From: Myxococcaceae bacterium JPH2
GTDB taxonomy: Bacteria > Myxococcota > Myxococcia > Myxococcales > Myxococcaceae
Reading direction: 5' to 3'
Length of the DNA stretch: 64,000 nucleotides
Assembly: GCA_016458225.1 (NCBI GenBank)
Contig: JAEMGR010000034.1
Span: forward strand, 1 to 64,000
The position numbers and the translations under genes are program-made. Positions 8,450 to 17,794 of this stretch are shown here, one piece after another; the stretch's first letter is position 1, and the number at the start of each line of letters is the position of its first letter. The notes beneath the pieces are model-generated. The model saw only the letters and a program-made list of their open reading frames with translations, was not told the DNA's origin and ran no database searches.

Positions 8450-10906
8450 TCAGTCCGCGCGCATGGCCACCAGCGGATCCACCCGCGTGGCGCGCAGCGC
8501 GGGAATCCACGTGGCCAGCAGCGACACGCCCGTCACGACCAGCGCCAGTCCCCCGAAGACGAGCGGATCCGTCGTGCTCACGCCAAAGAGCAGACTGGAG
8601 AGGACTCGCGTCGACGCCCAGGCACCCACCAACCCCACCGCCACGCCCAGCAACGCCAGACGCATGCCGTGGCCCACCACCAGCCGCCGCACGTCCGCCG
8701 GACGCGCGCCCAAGGCCATGCGGATGCCCATCTCCCGAGTGCGCTGCCGCGCCATGTAGGCCATGACCCCAAAGAGGCCCACGGCCGCCAGCAACAGGGA
8801 CATGCCCGCGAACATCCCCACCAGCAGCGACACGAAGCGTGGCCGCGAGGTCGCCTCCTCCACCCGCTGCGCCATCGTCCGGACCTCGCCCACGGCCAGC
8901 CCCTTGTCCAGTTCGGCCACGGCCGCGCGCACGCCGGACACCAGGCCCCACGCATCCCCGCGTGTCCGCGCCGCGAAGGCCATGAAGAAGAACGTGCGCT
9001 GGAGCCCCGGCACATAGACCTCCGGCCGACTCGCGTTCCCCAGCCCGTCGTAGCGAACGTCCGCCACCACGCCCACCACCGTGAGCCAGGGCGTGGTCTC
9101 ACCGCCCACGCGGATCCGCTGCCCCACGGGATTCGCGCCCGCCCAGAACCGGCGCACGGCGGCCTCGTTGACCAGCACCACCGGCTGCGTCTCCGAGGTG
9201 TCTGAACTCGCGACATCGCGTCCCTGGCGCAGTGGGATGCCCAGCGTCGTCAGATACCCCGGCGTGATGCTCTGGAACCCCACCGAGGGCATGTCCGCGG
9301 GCGTTGCGACCGGACGACCGTCGATCTCCAATCCCTCTCGGATCCCCGCCCCACCGAACGGCAGGTCCGACACGGCCCCCACGCTCATCACGCCTGGAAG
9401 CGCGGCCACCTGCTGGCGGACCTGCTCGAAGAACTCCGCCTGCCTCGCGGAGGGGTACTTGTCCACCGGAAGCGAGAGCTTCCACGTGAGCATCGAGTCC
9501 ACCTGGAAGCCAGGGTCCACGGACTGCAAGCGCCACAGGCTGCGCATGAGCAGTCCCGCGCTGATGAGCAACACCACCGCGAGCGCCACCTCGGCCACCA
9601 CGAGCGCGCTGCGCGAGCGGCTCCGCGCCTCGGTCGCGCGCCCGTTGCCGCCGCGCCGCAACACGAGGCTCAGCTCGGGGGAGGACGCCTGGAGCGCCGG
9701 CATCACGCCGAAGAGCAGCCCCGTCATCAGCGAGACGCCCGAGGTAAAGGCAAGCACCCGCCCATCCATCCGCACCTCGCCCAAGCGCAGCAGGTCGGGC
9801 GGCACGATGTGCAGCAAGCCATCCAGCCCCCACATCGCCAACAACAAGCCGAGCCCGCCAGCCACCACCGACAACAGCAGGCTCTCCAGCAAGAGCTGAC
9901 GCACCAGCCGCCCTCGCCCAGCGCCCAGGGCCGTGCGCACCGCCAGCTCCTGACTCCGCGCCGCGGCTCGCACGAGGAAGAGGTTGGCCACGTTCGCGCA
10001 GGCGATGGCCAGCACCAGCCCCACCGCGCACAGCAGCACCCAGAGCACCGGCTGCGAGTCACCCACCACCTGCTCACGCAACGGCACGAGCGCGATGCCC
10101 GAGTGCGCGTTCTCGTCCGGGTGGTCGCGCTCCAGCCGCGCCGCCAGGGTGGACATGACGCTCGCGGCCCGCTCGGGTGTCACGCCGGGCTTCAAGCGGC
10201 CGAGCACGCGCAGGAACGACGTGCCGCGCCGCTCGCTGAGGTCCTGCGCGGTCCCCATCTCCAGCTGCGGGATGTCCTTGATGGGCGCGGGCACCCACAG
10301 CTCCGGGGACTGCGAGGCCACGCCCTGCGGCACGATGGCGGGCAAGCCAAAGTCCGGGGGCATCACCCCGAGCACCTCGTAGCTGCGCCCATCGAGCCGC
10401 ACCGAGCGCCCGATGACTCCCGGGTCCCCGCCAAAGCGCCTCACCCACAGCCCATGGCTGAGCACCACCTCCTGCCGTGGCCCATCCGCATCCGTGCGGG
10501 CCTGGAACGTGGTACCCAGGAGCGGCGAGCGGCCCAGCACCTGGAAGTAGTTGGTGGACACGCTGGCCGCCATCAACCGCTCGGGCGTGCCCTCTTCCGA
10601 GAGGCTCACCGGCAGCGAGGAGAAGGCCGCGAGCCCCTCGAAGACGTCGTTCTGCGCGCGCCAGTCCCGGAAGTTGGCGGGCGACACCGACGTGCGCCCC
10701 ACCTCGGGGAAGTGGCTCCACAACAGCATCAGCCGGTCGGCGGCGGGATACGGCAGGGGCGCCAGGAGCACCGCGTTCACCACGCTGAAGATGCCGGTGT
10801 TCGCGGCAATCCCCAGAGCCAGGGTCAGCACCGCCACGGCCGCGAACGTCGGCTGGCGCCACAGCGAGCGCGCCGCGTGACGAACTTCCTGGATGACGTC
10901 CGACAT
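8450..10906 (-). CDS. FtsX/MacB-like ABC transporter permease (ADOP type)
   Basis: 818 residues. The N-terminal segment EVRHAARSLWRQPTFAAVAVLTLALGI (first part of a longer motif) and the following helix are typical of the duplicated orphan permeases first noted in Acidobacteria. A MacB-type periplasmic domain (about 60-240) is followed by an FtsX three-helix block, a second periplasmic domain and a second FtsX block at the C-terminus with TREMGIRMALGA. Such proteins usually work with a separate MacB-like ATPase, and none is encoded in the window. The start at 10906 has GAGGAGG 5-6 nt upstream; an ATG 13 codons earlier lacks this. Its substrate is unknown; family members act in export of peptides, lipoproteins or drugs. 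Confidence 0.9.
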   Translation of the reverse strand: MSDVIQEVRHAARSLWRQPTFAAVAVLTLALGIAANTGIFSVVNAVLLAPLPYPAADRLMLLWSHFPEVGRTSVSPANFRDWRAQNDVFEGLAAFSSLPVSLSEEGTPERLMAASVSTNYFQVLGRSPLLGTTFQARTDADGPRQEVVLSHGLWVRRFGGDPGVIGRSVRLDGRSYEVLGVMPPDFGLPAIVPQGVASQSPELWVPAPIKDIPQLEMGTAQDLSERRGTSFLRVLGRLKPGVTPERAASVMSTLAARLERDHPDENAHSGIALVPLREQVVGDSQPVLWVLLCAVGLVLAIACANVANLFLVRAAARSQELAVRTALGAGRGRLVRQLLLESLLLSVVAGGLGLLLAMWGLDGLLHIVPPDLLRLGEVRMDGRVLAFTSGVSLMTGLLFGVMPALQASSPELSLVLRRGGNGRATEARSRSRSALVVAEVALAVVLLISAGLLMRSLWRLQSVDPGFQVDSMLTWKLSLPVDKYPSARQAEFFEQVRQQVAALPGVMSVGAVSDLPFGGAGIREGLEIDGRPVATPADMPSVGFQSITPGYLTTLGIPLRQGRDVASSDTSETQPVVLVNEAAVRRFWAGANPVGQRIRVGGETTPWLTVVGVVADVRYDGLGNASRPEVYVPGLQRTFFFMAFAARTRGDAWGLVSGVRAAVAELDKGLAVGEVRTMAQRVEEATSRPRFVSLLVGMFAGMSLLLAAVGLFGVMAYMARQRTREMGIRMALGARPADVRRLVVGHGMRLALLGVAVGLVGAWASTRVLSSLLFGVSTTDPLVFGGLALVVTGVSLLATWIPALRATRVDPLVAMRAD

Positions 10907-11136
10907 CAGATCCTCCTCGCAATCCCACCTGTACCGGCCCACCACAGCAAGGGACAGGCCAGGGTGGGAGCGCGCGGCAAGTCACTGGAATCCCTTCGCC
11001 GGAGGGGATCCGGACATGTCAGCCATGGGAACCCACTTCCCAGTTCCGAACAACCGGGTGCCGTCCGGCCACGAATCTGGAGGACCCCGGACTCCTGCCA
11101 CGCTTGGACTGCCCGGACATCTCGTAAAGTGCGCGC

Positions 11137-12759
11137 GTGGCGAGACTCGTGGCGATGTTTGGACCGTGCAGGGGCGTGGCGCGGAGGTTGGACGCGGCGT
11201 TGGTGATTGGCCGTGCGTGCGAGGGTGGCTGGCGGCTGAGAGACGAGCAGGTGAGCCGCGAGCACTGCGCCATCGAGCCCAATGGCTCGGGGCACACGCT
11301 GCGGGACCTGGACTCGAGCCACGGCACCTGGCTCAACGGCCAGCGCATCCAAGCGCCCGCGCGGCTGCGGCCGGGAGACCAGGTCTCGGTGGGCGAGAGC
11401 ATCCTCGTCTACGAGCCCACCTTCGACGCCCTGCGCGCGAGCGACGGCGAGTCCACGGTGGTGCTCACGCGGACCAAGGCCACGCCGCTCCAGCGCGCCC
11501 GAGCGCCCGGTCCCGAGGTGCTCGCGAGGGCCGGAGAGCTGGCCCTGCGCATCGCGAGGCCCGGCACGCCAGACGCGCTCGCGGACATGGTCTTCGAGGC
11601 CCTCGAGTCCGCGCTCCAGCCCACCGCCCTGGTCCTGCTGCGCTTCAGTCCCCGAGGACCACGTCCGCACCAGACCTGGCCCACGGGGGCCCACCTCACG
11701 GTCAGCCGGGAGCTGGTGGGTGGCGTGCTCAAGGAAGGCTGCGCGCTCGCGATGACGGAGCCCCAGTTCCGCGCCGAGCCGGAGGCACGCCACGCCCGGC
11801 TGGCCCAGCGCGCCGCGCACGTGCTCTGCGCCCCGATGTACGCCGGAGGCGCGCCCGTGGGCGTGCTCTGCGCGGTCCGCGACGAGCCCTTCCAGGCCGA
11901 GGAGCTGGCCCTCGCGGGAGCACTCGCGGGCGTGGCAGGCCCTGCCTTTTCGTCACTCGCACCGCCGACGCCCGTCGCGCCGTCCCCGCCCCTGGTGGCG
12001 AACAGCCCGGCCCTGCGCGAAGTGTTGCGCGCGGTGGACGCCGCCGCGCGCGCCCACACGCCCGTGCTCCTGTCCGGCGAGCGAGGCACGGGCAAGCAAT
12101 CGCTGGCGCGCGCACTCCACGCCCAAGGCTCCCGCGCGAGCGGCCCCTACGTCGTGCTGCGCTGTGGCGCCGACACCTCGGAGAACATGCTGCTCGACGC
12201 GCTCACGCAGGCGGAGGGCGGAACGCTGCTCGTCGGTGACGTGCCCGCCCTGCCCGCGCCACTCCAGGAACAGCTCGCCCGGGTGCTGCGAGAGCAGGTC
12301 CTCCATCATGCGAGCGCCCGCGTGAGCACACCGGTGGACGTGCGCGTCGTCGCGACAATCCGAGAGCCCGCGCGAGAGGCGGTCCGCGCCGGCACGCTGC
12401 GCGAGGATCTCCACCAAGGCCTCGCAGACACGGTCCTGAACGTCCCGCCGCTGAGAGAACGCCCCGAGGACGTGCTCCCCCTCGCCGAGCACTTCCTCTC
12501 GCTGCTTGCTCCCGCGCTCGGCCACACCCCTCGCGGCTTCACGGACGAGGCCCGCGCGGCGTTGCGTGCCTGTGCGTGGCCCGGCAACGCGCGACAACTC
12601 GCCAACGTCATCGAGCGGGCCCTGCTGCTCATGCCCGTGGCCTCGGTCCCTGTCGGTGAGCGGGACCTCTTCCCGGATGCCCCCGTGCGAGAGCGCTCGC
12701 TCGCCCCGAAAGGCGAGGCGCGCGGCACGCTCAGCTCGCCGCCGGCCACCGCGCCGTGA
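11137..12759 (+). CDS. FHA-GAF-AAA+ protein related to sigma54 activators, degenerate catalytic motifs
   Basis: 540 residues from a GTG start. Residues about 1-95 form an FHA phosphothreonine-binding domain (VIGRA, VSREHC, SSHGTWLNG). About 120-280 resemble a GAF domain. About 290-500 match the AAA+ domain of sigma54-dependent activators: Walker A GERGTGK is intact and WPGNARQLANV (sensor II region) is present. Three functional parts are not. The GAFTGA loop that contacts sigma54 is missing entirely (the chain runs SENMLLDALTQAEGGTLLV). The Walker B Asp-Glu is replaced (GGTLLVGDV). The usual RxDLYYRL is REDLHQGL. There is no C-terminal DNA-binding helix-turn-helix. It therefore probably cannot remodel sigma54 polymerase and may be a regulatory partner. 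A TAAAGT element ends 6 nt before the GTG, suggesting a leaderless mRNA. Confidence 0.88.
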   Translation: MARLVAMFGPCRGVARRLDAALVIGRACEGGWRLRDEQVSREHCAIEPNGSGHTLRDLDSSHGTWLNGQRIQAPARLRPGDQVSVGESILVYEPTFDALRASDGESTVVLTRTKATPLQRARAPGPEVLARAGELALRIARPGTPDALADMVFEALESALQPTALVLLRFSPRGPRPHQTWPTGAHLTVSRELVGGVLKEGCALAMTEPQFRAEPEARHARLAQRAAHVLCAPMYAGGAPVGVLCAVRDEPFQAEELALAGALAGVAGPAFSSLAPPTPVAPSPPLVANSPALREVLRAVDAAARAHTPVLLSGERGTGKQSLARALHAQGSRASGPYVVLRCGADTSENMLLDALTQAEGGTLLVGDVPALPAPLQEQLARVLREQVLHHASARVSTPVDVRVVATIREPAREAVRAGTLREDLHQGLADTVLNVPPLRERPEDVLPLAEHFLSLLAPALGHTPRGFTDEARAALRACAWPGNARQLANVIERALLLMPVASVPVGERDLFPDAPVRERSLAPKGEARGTLSSPPATAP

Positions 12760-13099
12760 CGCGCGCCCGACGCGGCGGTCGGAAGGCACCCGAGGGACGG
12801 CGCTTCGACTTCTGTCGCAGGAAGCGCGTGACGTGCCGACGGCGGTAGCACGTCATCAAGCGGTCCTCGTCGTTGAGCAGCAGAATCCACCCACGCGACT
12901 GCCTCGCCAGGGAGGAGCCACGCAGGTGCGCGGGCAGGTCTCGCTCCAACACGGTGAGATGGGTGGCGCCACACGCTCGCGCGGGCGAGCCGAACTCGAG
13001 GATGAAGGCCACCACCTCCTCGCGGAGCCTCCACCGCGCGCACTGCTCGAGGAAGAGCTGGGTGAGGGAGAACACGGATGACGCGGGGCTCTGGCGCAT
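12731..13099 (-). CDS. Hypothetical protein
   Basis: 122 residues. I do not recognise a family. The start is well supported by AGGAGG 8 nt before the ATG. The sequence has an amphipathic N-terminal half and a basic, arginine-rich C-terminal third (YRRRHVTRFLRQKSKRR), which could bind nucleic acid or simply be disordered. Its 3' end overlaps the convergent FHA-GAF-AAA gene by 29 nt. It is transcribed away from gpmA across a roughly 190-bp spacer. Confidence 0.7.
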   Translation of the reverse strand: MRQSPASSVFSLTQLFLEQCARWRLREEVVAFILEFGSPARACGATHLTVLERDLPAHLRGSSLARQSRGWILLLNDEDRLMTCYRRRHVTRFLRQKSKRRPSGAFRPPRRARVTARWPAAS

Positions 13100-13290
13100 G
13101 TCGACGACCTCCTGCCCTCCCCCATTTCACACGCCGTTCCAACGCATGCGGCCTACGGATTCCGCACCCTTGCGAAGGCATCCAGCCCCAGTGAGAGACA
13201 TTCCGTCAATCGCTTGCCCCGCTCTGCCTGCCAGCACGACATCCGCCCCCCCCGTGGACGCCGTCACCCCGGTTGAGCTAGCAGGAGCCC

Positions 13291-13893
13291 ATGCCGACGC
13301 TCGCCCTGGTCCGCCATGGCCAATCCCTGTGGAACCTCGAGAACCGCTTCACGGGCTCCGTGGACGTCCCGCTCACTGACCAGGGCCGCAGGGAGGCACA
13401 GCAGGCCGCTCAGGCGCTCCAGGGCATCACCTTCGACGTCGCGTACACCTCCGCGCTCAGCCGCGCTCAGGAGTCCCTCACGCTGCTGCTGGAGCGGCTG
13501 GGCCAGCTGCCCCCCATCATTCGCGATGCGGCCCTCAACGAGCGCAACTACGGCGACCTCCAGGGCCTGAACAAGGCGGACGCGGCACGGCACTTCGGCG
13601 AGCAGCAAATCAAGCTGTGGCGCCGCTCCTATGACGTGCCGCCGCCCAACGGCGAGTCCCTGGAGATGACCGCGAAGCGCGTGCTGCCCTTCTACGAGCG
13701 GGCCATCGCGGGCGACCTGCGCCTGGGCAAGAACGTGCTCGTGGTGGCGCACGGCAACTCCAATCGCGCGCTCATCATGAAGCTGGATGGACTGACGGGA
13801 GAGCAGGTCGTGGGGCTGGAGCTGGCCACGGGCAAGCCCGTCGTCTACGAGCTGTCCGTCGAAGCGACGGTCCTCGCCAAGCGCGTCCCTTAG
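13291..13893 (+). CDS. gpmA: 2,3-bisphosphoglycerate-dependent phosphoglycerate mutase
   Basis: 200 residues, histidine phosphatase superfamily. The phospho-accepting histidine lies in LVRHGQSLWN at the N-terminus. FTGSVDVPLTDQG, the LNERNYGDLQGLNK segment with its catalytic Glu, and VVAHGNSNRAL with the second histidine all match GpmA, which interconverts 3- and 2-phosphoglycerate in glycolysis. It is somewhat shorter than the E. coli enzyme (about 250 residues), within the range of compact bacterial forms. The start has both a weak GGAG and a TAGCAG hexamer 6 nt upstream. Single gene. Confidence 0.93.
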   Translation: MPTLALVRHGQSLWNLENRFTGSVDVPLTDQGRREAQQAAQALQGITFDVAYTSALSRAQESLTLLLERLGQLPPIIRDAALNERNYGDLQGLNKADAARHFGEQQIKLWRRSYDVPPPNGESLEMTAKRVLPFYERAIAGDLRLGKNVLVVAHGNSNRALIMKLDGLTGEQVVGLELATGKPVVYELSVEATVLAKRVP

Positions 13894-14035
13894 TTTCCAA
13901 GAAGCATGACGGGCCTCGCGCCCGGCCGGCCCTTCGCGGGCCTCCACCGAGAAGGGGCCTGCCCTCCACGGTGATTGAATGAGCAGGCCGCCTGCCCGTC
14001 TGACGCAGCGAGTACACGAAACCAAGGACGCCGCC

Positions 14036-14818
14036 ATGAAGGCCCTCACCCTCGCAGTTGTGATGCTCACCTCCGCCGCAGCCCTCGCGCAGCAGGCCCC
14101 GACTGTCGCCACGGGCACCCCCGCCGCGAAGGCCACCGCGCCCGCGGCTCCGGCCACCGCCGCCGCGAAGGCCGCCGCTCCCGCCGCCACCGCCGCGCAG
14201 CCCCAGGGCTTCGGCCCGGACGCGGAGCTGATGCGTCGCCCGCCGCCCCCGGGTCGCCCCATGCCGGACTCGCCGGACTACCGCGAGGGTGAGACCGAGC
14301 GCTACCGGGGCCGCGGGCTCGTGGTGGTGGACCGCGACGCCGTGGGCCGCAAGCTGGCGCGCCTGGAGGAGCTGCTCGACGACGCGATGGACCGCCGCGA
14401 CGGCCAGTCGGCGCGCAAGGCCCTGCGCCGCGCCCAGGATGAGCTGGAAGAGCTCCAGGAGATGATCTCTGACGCGCCGCCGCTCGGCTCGAACGGCCCG
14501 CCCCGCCCGACCCCGCCGTCGCCCCCGGTCGTGCAGCCCATGCCGGACGGGGCCTTCCAGCGACTGACCTCGGCCATGTCGCGCGAGGCCTTCGCGGAGG
14601 ACAAGATGCGCATCCTCACCAGCGCCACGTCCCGTGAGCACTTCGTGGTCGCCCAGGTGCTGCAGGTCCTCAACCAGTTCAGCTTCTCGCAGGACAAGCT
14701 CGAGGTGGTCCGCGCGATGAAGCCGGGCCTGCTGGACATGCAGAACAGCTACCAGCTCTACAACGCGTTCACGTTCTCCCCGGACAAGAAGCGCCTGCAG
14801 GAGATCCTCAACAACTGA
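14036..14818 (+). CDS. Secreted DUF4476 domain protein
   Basis: 260 residues. A signal peptide (residues 1-18, cleavage near ALAQQ) is followed by an Ala/Pro-rich linker, a helical segment with alternating acidic and basic residues (about 95-140), a Pro-rich stretch and a C-terminal DUF4476 domain (about 170-260). That domain shows the family's repeated pattern of SREAFAEDKMRIL, HFVVAQVLQVLNQFSF and DKLEVV. DUF4476 proteins are abundant in myxobacteria and have no firm function. The ATG at 14036 was chosen because it starts the signal peptide. A strong terminator hairpin follows. Confidence 0.85.
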   Translation: MKALTLAVVMLTSAAALAQQAPTVATGTPAAKATAPAAPATAAAKAAAPAATAAQPQGFGPDAELMRRPPPPGRPMPDSPDYREGETERYRGRGLVVVDRDAVGRKLARLEELLDDAMDRRDGQSARKALRRAQDELEELQEMISDAPPLGSNGPPRPTPPSPPVVQPMPDGAFQRLTSAMSREAFAEDKMRILTSATSREHFVVAQVLQVLNQFSFSQDKLEVVRAMKPGLLDMQNSYQLYNAFTFSPDKKRLQEILNN

Positions 14819-14844
14819 CGGACTCGCCCTCGGGCGGTCCTCCC

Positions 14845-14884
14845 GGGCGTCGCGGAGTCAGCTCCGCGGCGCCCGTCGTGTTTT
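14845..14884 (+). terminator. Intrinsic terminator of the DUF4476 gene
   Basis: Stem GGGCG-t-CGCGGAG (14845-14857), loop TCAG, then CTCCGCG-g-CGCCC (14862-14874): 12 paired bases with one internal mismatch. A short TTTT lies at 14881-14884, six bases beyond the stem. It sits 26 bp after the stop codon. Confidence 0.65.
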
Positions 14885-15411
14885 CAGCGCCCCTGCAGCG
14901 CGGTCCAGATGGCACGAGACTCGGGCGCGCTCACGGGAGCATGGAGGCTGGCCGTCACGCGTCCCTCGGCATCGAGCGCGAGCACATAGGGCGTGCGGCT
15001 GACGGGGAGATCCAACCGCCGCGCCATGTCTCCGTTCTTGTCCATCCAGGTGTCGGTCCAGAACCGCGGAGGCACCTGCTTCCTCGCCTTTCCGCGCGCC
15101 GAGCCATCGCTCACGAAGAAGGGCGCTCGCACGCTGATGAACGAAGCGCGATGCACCGCGGCGGGGACATGCGCCTGGGCGGTGTCGAACCAGGCGCGCA
15201 TCGCCGGCCCCGCGTCCTTGTCGGTGATGATGACGACCAGGGTGGGCCGCCCGTCCAGCTCGCGGCTGTCATGCGGCTGGCTCCGCAAGTCCCGGGTGGG
15301 GAACTCCGGCAGGTGCTGTCCCAGGGAGGGAAGCGCCTGCACCGCGGGAGACAGGGCGAGCGCGATGAGCACCACGCCCTGGCGCCATCCTTCTGGGATT
15401 CCGCGTCCCAT
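14884..15411 (-). CDS. Exported thioredoxin-fold protein lacking the CxxC motif
   Basis: 175 residues. The N-terminus is a signal peptide (helix about residues 11-26, cleavage near VQALPS). The rest follows a thioredoxin-like order: strand TLVVIITDKDAGPAM, helix, the region FWTDTWMDKNGDMARRLDLP, cis-proline-like SRTPYVLALDAEGRV and a last helix. No redox cysteine pair is present, so if the fold is right it is not a disulfide oxidoreductase. Exact role unknown. The start at 15411 was chosen to place the signal peptide first. Convergent with the DUF4476 gene. Confidence 0.7.
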   Translation of the reverse strand: MGRGIPEGWRQGVVLIALALSPAVQALPSLGQHLPEFPTRDLRSQPHDSRELDGRPTLVVIITDKDAGPAMRAWFDTAQAHVPAAVHRASFISVRAPFFVSDGSARGKARKQVPPRFWTDTWMDKNGDMARRLDLPVSRTPYVLALDAEGRVTASLHAPVSAPESRAIWTALQGR

Positions 15412-15525
15412 CGTGCACCCGCTCCCCGCCCACGTTAGGGCCTCTCCTGGAACGTGTGCACGCGACATTCACCCCTCCAGGTCGTGCGGGCCGAGCAGCA
15501 AGGCGCTCGCACGCTGGAGCGCGCC

Positions 15526-15921
15526 TCAGAAGGCGGTGGACATGAACACGCCGCGCCCGATGGCCATGATGCCCCCGACGATGAACAGCAGGGACACGAT
15601 GACCCCGGCCATCGGCAGCGCATAGCCCGGCGGCGTGCGGCGGCGGTTCATCGACATGCACACCTGCGCGACGACGGCCGCCAGCACCATCATCACGATG
15701 TGGCCGATGAGCGCCGGATAGTAGACGCGCGTGATGAGCACGCAGATGCCCACCAACACCTGCGTGTGCAGCAGTCCCGCGTAGGACGCGCCCAGGATGC
15801 GCCCCACCTTGTCGAAGGGACGCTGCGTCGCCAGGCCGAAAGCGAAGTACGCGACGGCGAGGACACCCGCGAGCAGCACCAGGTAGCGCAGGCCGGAATG
15901 CAGATGGAAGAAGAAGGTCAT
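15526..15921 (-). CDS. Small four-helix membrane protein
   Basis: 131 residues with about four transmembrane helices. Conserved-looking histidines sit in the helices (HLHSGLRY, LLHTQVLVG, IGHIVMM), a layout reminiscent of small cytochrome b-like or copper-handling membrane proteins, but I cannot assign a family. A TAAACC hexamer lies 7 nt before the ATG with no ribosome binding site, fitting a leaderless start. It sits between the thioredoxin-fold gene and a di-haem peroxidase, both minus strand; a role in envelope redox chemistry is conceivable but unproven. Confidence 0.7.
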   Translation of the reverse strand: MTFFFHLHSGLRYLVLLAGVLAVAYFAFGLATQRPFDKVGRILGASYAGLLHTQVLVGICVLITRVYYPALIGHIVMMVLAAVVAQVCMSMNRRRTPPGYALPMAGVIVSLLFIVGGIMAIGRGVFMSTAF

Positions 15922-15960
15922 GGGGCGCGGTTTAGCAATCCGTGAGGCGAGACGCAGCGA

Positions 15961-17082
15961 CTACGAGGGGTCCGGCTTCGGAGTCTTCTTCGTGCTGGCT
16001 GGCAACGCGGGCGCCGAGATGACCTCCGCCGGGGGCAGCTCGCCCGTGAGGCTCTTCAGGAACGCCACCAGGTCATCCACCTCGGGGTCCGTCAGGACGC
16101 GGCCCAGCTGGTGCCGGCCCATCAGCCGCACCATGGTGGGCAGGTCCGTCACGCGGCCGTCGTGGAGATAGGGCCCCGTCTTCTCGACGTTGCGCAGCCC
16201 CGGCACCCGGAACTTGCCCAGGTCGTCCTCTTCGTGCGTCACCTCGAAGCGCCCCGGGTCCTTGAGGTCGGGGAACGCCTCCACCAGCCCGAGCTTCTGG
16301 AACGACGTCCCGCCCACGGCCGGGCCGTTGTGACACGTGGTGCAGCCCGCGGACACGAAGGTCTCCAGGCCGCGTCGCTCCTGCTCGGACAGGGCACCGT
16401 GCTCGCCCATCAGGAAGCGATCGAAGCGGGAGGCCGTGGTGAGCTGGCGCTCGAACGCGGCGATGGCTCGCGCGGTGTTGTCGAGCGTCACGGGCTTCGA
16501 CTCACCCGGGAACGCGGCGCGGAAGCGCGTGGTGTACTCGGGGATGGAGGACAGCGTGGCCACGACGCGCTGCGCGTCCGGCATGGCCATCTCCACGGGG
16601 TTGAGGATGGGCCCCTTCGCCTGCGCCTCCAGCGTGTCGGCGCGGCCATCCCAGAACTGCGCGACGTGGTGCCCAGCGTTGTAGACGGTGGGCGAGTTGC
16701 GCGTGCCCTTCTGCCCCCGATGCCCGTCGGACAGCGCCTTGTTGTCCACGCCGTACGTGTCGAGCCCGTGGCAGGTGTTGCAAGACACGTCCTGGTTCTT
16801 CGACAGGCGCGGCTCGAAGAAGAGCATCCGCCCCAGCGACACCTGCGCCTCGGTGTCTTGGAGGGCGGGATAGCCGCCCTTGGGAGGTTGGAACGCCGCC
16901 ACCAGCTTGGCGGGCGCCAGCGGAGGACGCGCCGCGGGCTTGGGCGCCTCGGGCTTCACCTCGGGCCTGACTTCAGCGACGGCCGGCTTCGCGGGGACTC
17001 CCGAGCGCTCACACCCCACCAGCGACCCCACTCCCACCGCGGACAGCGTGAGCAAAGACAGCACCGGGCGTCGCGACCGCAT
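15961..17082 (-). CDS. Di-haem cytochrome c peroxidase family lipoprotein
   Basis: 373 residues. Lipoprotein signal with lipobox LVGC (about residue 19), then a Pro/Lys/Ala-rich linker. Two c-type haem attachment sites are present: CNTCHG near residue 115 and CTTCHNG near residue 255, as in the bacterial CcpA/MauG family. FFEPRLSKNQ, NSPTVYNAG and FWDGRADTLEAQA are also family hallmarks. It likely reduces peroxide in the periplasm using electrons from small cytochromes; MauG-like oxidation is the alternative. The start at 17082 has GGAGGG about 9 nt upstream. Confidence 0.9.
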   Translation of the reverse strand: MRSRRPVLSLLTLSAVGVGSLVGCERSGVPAKPAVAEVRPEVKPEAPKPAARPPLAPAKLVAAFQPPKGGYPALQDTEAQVSLGRMLFFEPRLSKNQDVSCNTCHGLDTYGVDNKALSDGHRGQKGTRNSPTVYNAGHHVAQFWDGRADTLEAQAKGPILNPVEMAMPDAQRVVATLSSIPEYTTRFRAAFPGESKPVTLDNTARAIAAFERQLTTASRFDRFLMGEHGALSEQERRGLETFVSAGCTTCHNGPAVGGTSFQKLGLVEAFPDLKDPGRFEVTHEEDDLGKFRVPGLRNVEKTGPYLHDGRVTDLPTMVRLMGRHQLGRVLTDPEVDDLVAFLKSLTGELPPAEVISAPALPASTKKTPKPDPS

Positions 17083-17215
17083 GGAACATCCCTCCGCATG
17101 GCTGGGTGTGGACAGCCAGGGTAACAGCAGCCCGAGGCGCACCGTGTCCCGCTTCCCTTGCGCCACGTGACGCCTGCTTCCCGCAGCCATCAGTGGCCCA
17201 CGCGCCCAAGCCCGC

Positions 17216-17794
17216 TTAGGGGCTGCGCAGCGGCACGTCACGCCATGTCGCGAGCCCACCCGCCGCTCGAACAGAGGGCACCGCGCGCGAAGACGCGAAG
17301 TCGGCAGGCCCCTCCGCGCTCGCGCTCCCTTGCGCCCGAGGCAGCGAGGCGAGCTGGGCATCCAGCACCGCGAGCGGCCCCCACGCCCGCCCGGCGCGCG
17401 CCGACACTGTCGCGGGTGCACGCGCAGGTTCGGAGGGGTGGCTCAGCGCGATGACGAACTGGTCCACGAGGAACGAGGCCAGCAGTCCCGTGGCGGTCCC
17501 CGCGGTGTCCCACGCGAGGTCCTTCAGCGAGAACGTCTTGCCGCGCGCCAGGTCATACAGCTCCTTCCCCACGCCCGCGCCCAGCCCCGCGCCCGCGCCG
17601 GTGAGCCAGCGCGCGGACGGCTCGTCGAAGAGCAGGGCTCCAGCGCCGTAGCCCGCGCCGGTGAATGCCAGACACGCGCCGAAGTGCCTGGGCTTGTCCG
17701 AGCCGAACCATTCATCTCCCGAGGCCGCGAACGCCGGGGACGCGAGCATCAGGGCCAGCACGAGCAAGCAGGACGGGCGCATGATTCCAGGCAT
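17216..17794 (-). CDS. YfiM/DUF2279-like exported protein
   Basis: 192 residues. A signal peptide precedes the motif region DEWFGSDKPRHFGAC and GVGKELYDLARGKTFSLKDLAWDTAGT (read in two pieces), which follows the YfiM/DUF2279 pattern of a charged cap, glycine-rich membrane-like helices and a conserved KE-D...D..WD...G set. The C-terminal 60 residues are low complexity. I chose the ATG at 17794 because GCGAGGTG lies about 6 nt upstream; the ATG at 17782 is an alternative that starts directly at the signal peptide. Divergent from the next gene. Function unknown in the family. Confidence 0.75.
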   Translation of the reverse strand: MPGIMRPSCLLVLALMLASPAFAASGDEWFGSDKPRHFGACLAFTGAGYGAGALLFDEPSARWLTGAGAGLGAGVGKELYDLARGKTFSLKDLAWDTAGTATGLLASFLVDQFVIALSHPSEPARAPATVSARAGRAWGPLAVLDAQLASLPRAQGSASAEGPADFASSRAVPSVRAAGGLATWRDVPLRSP

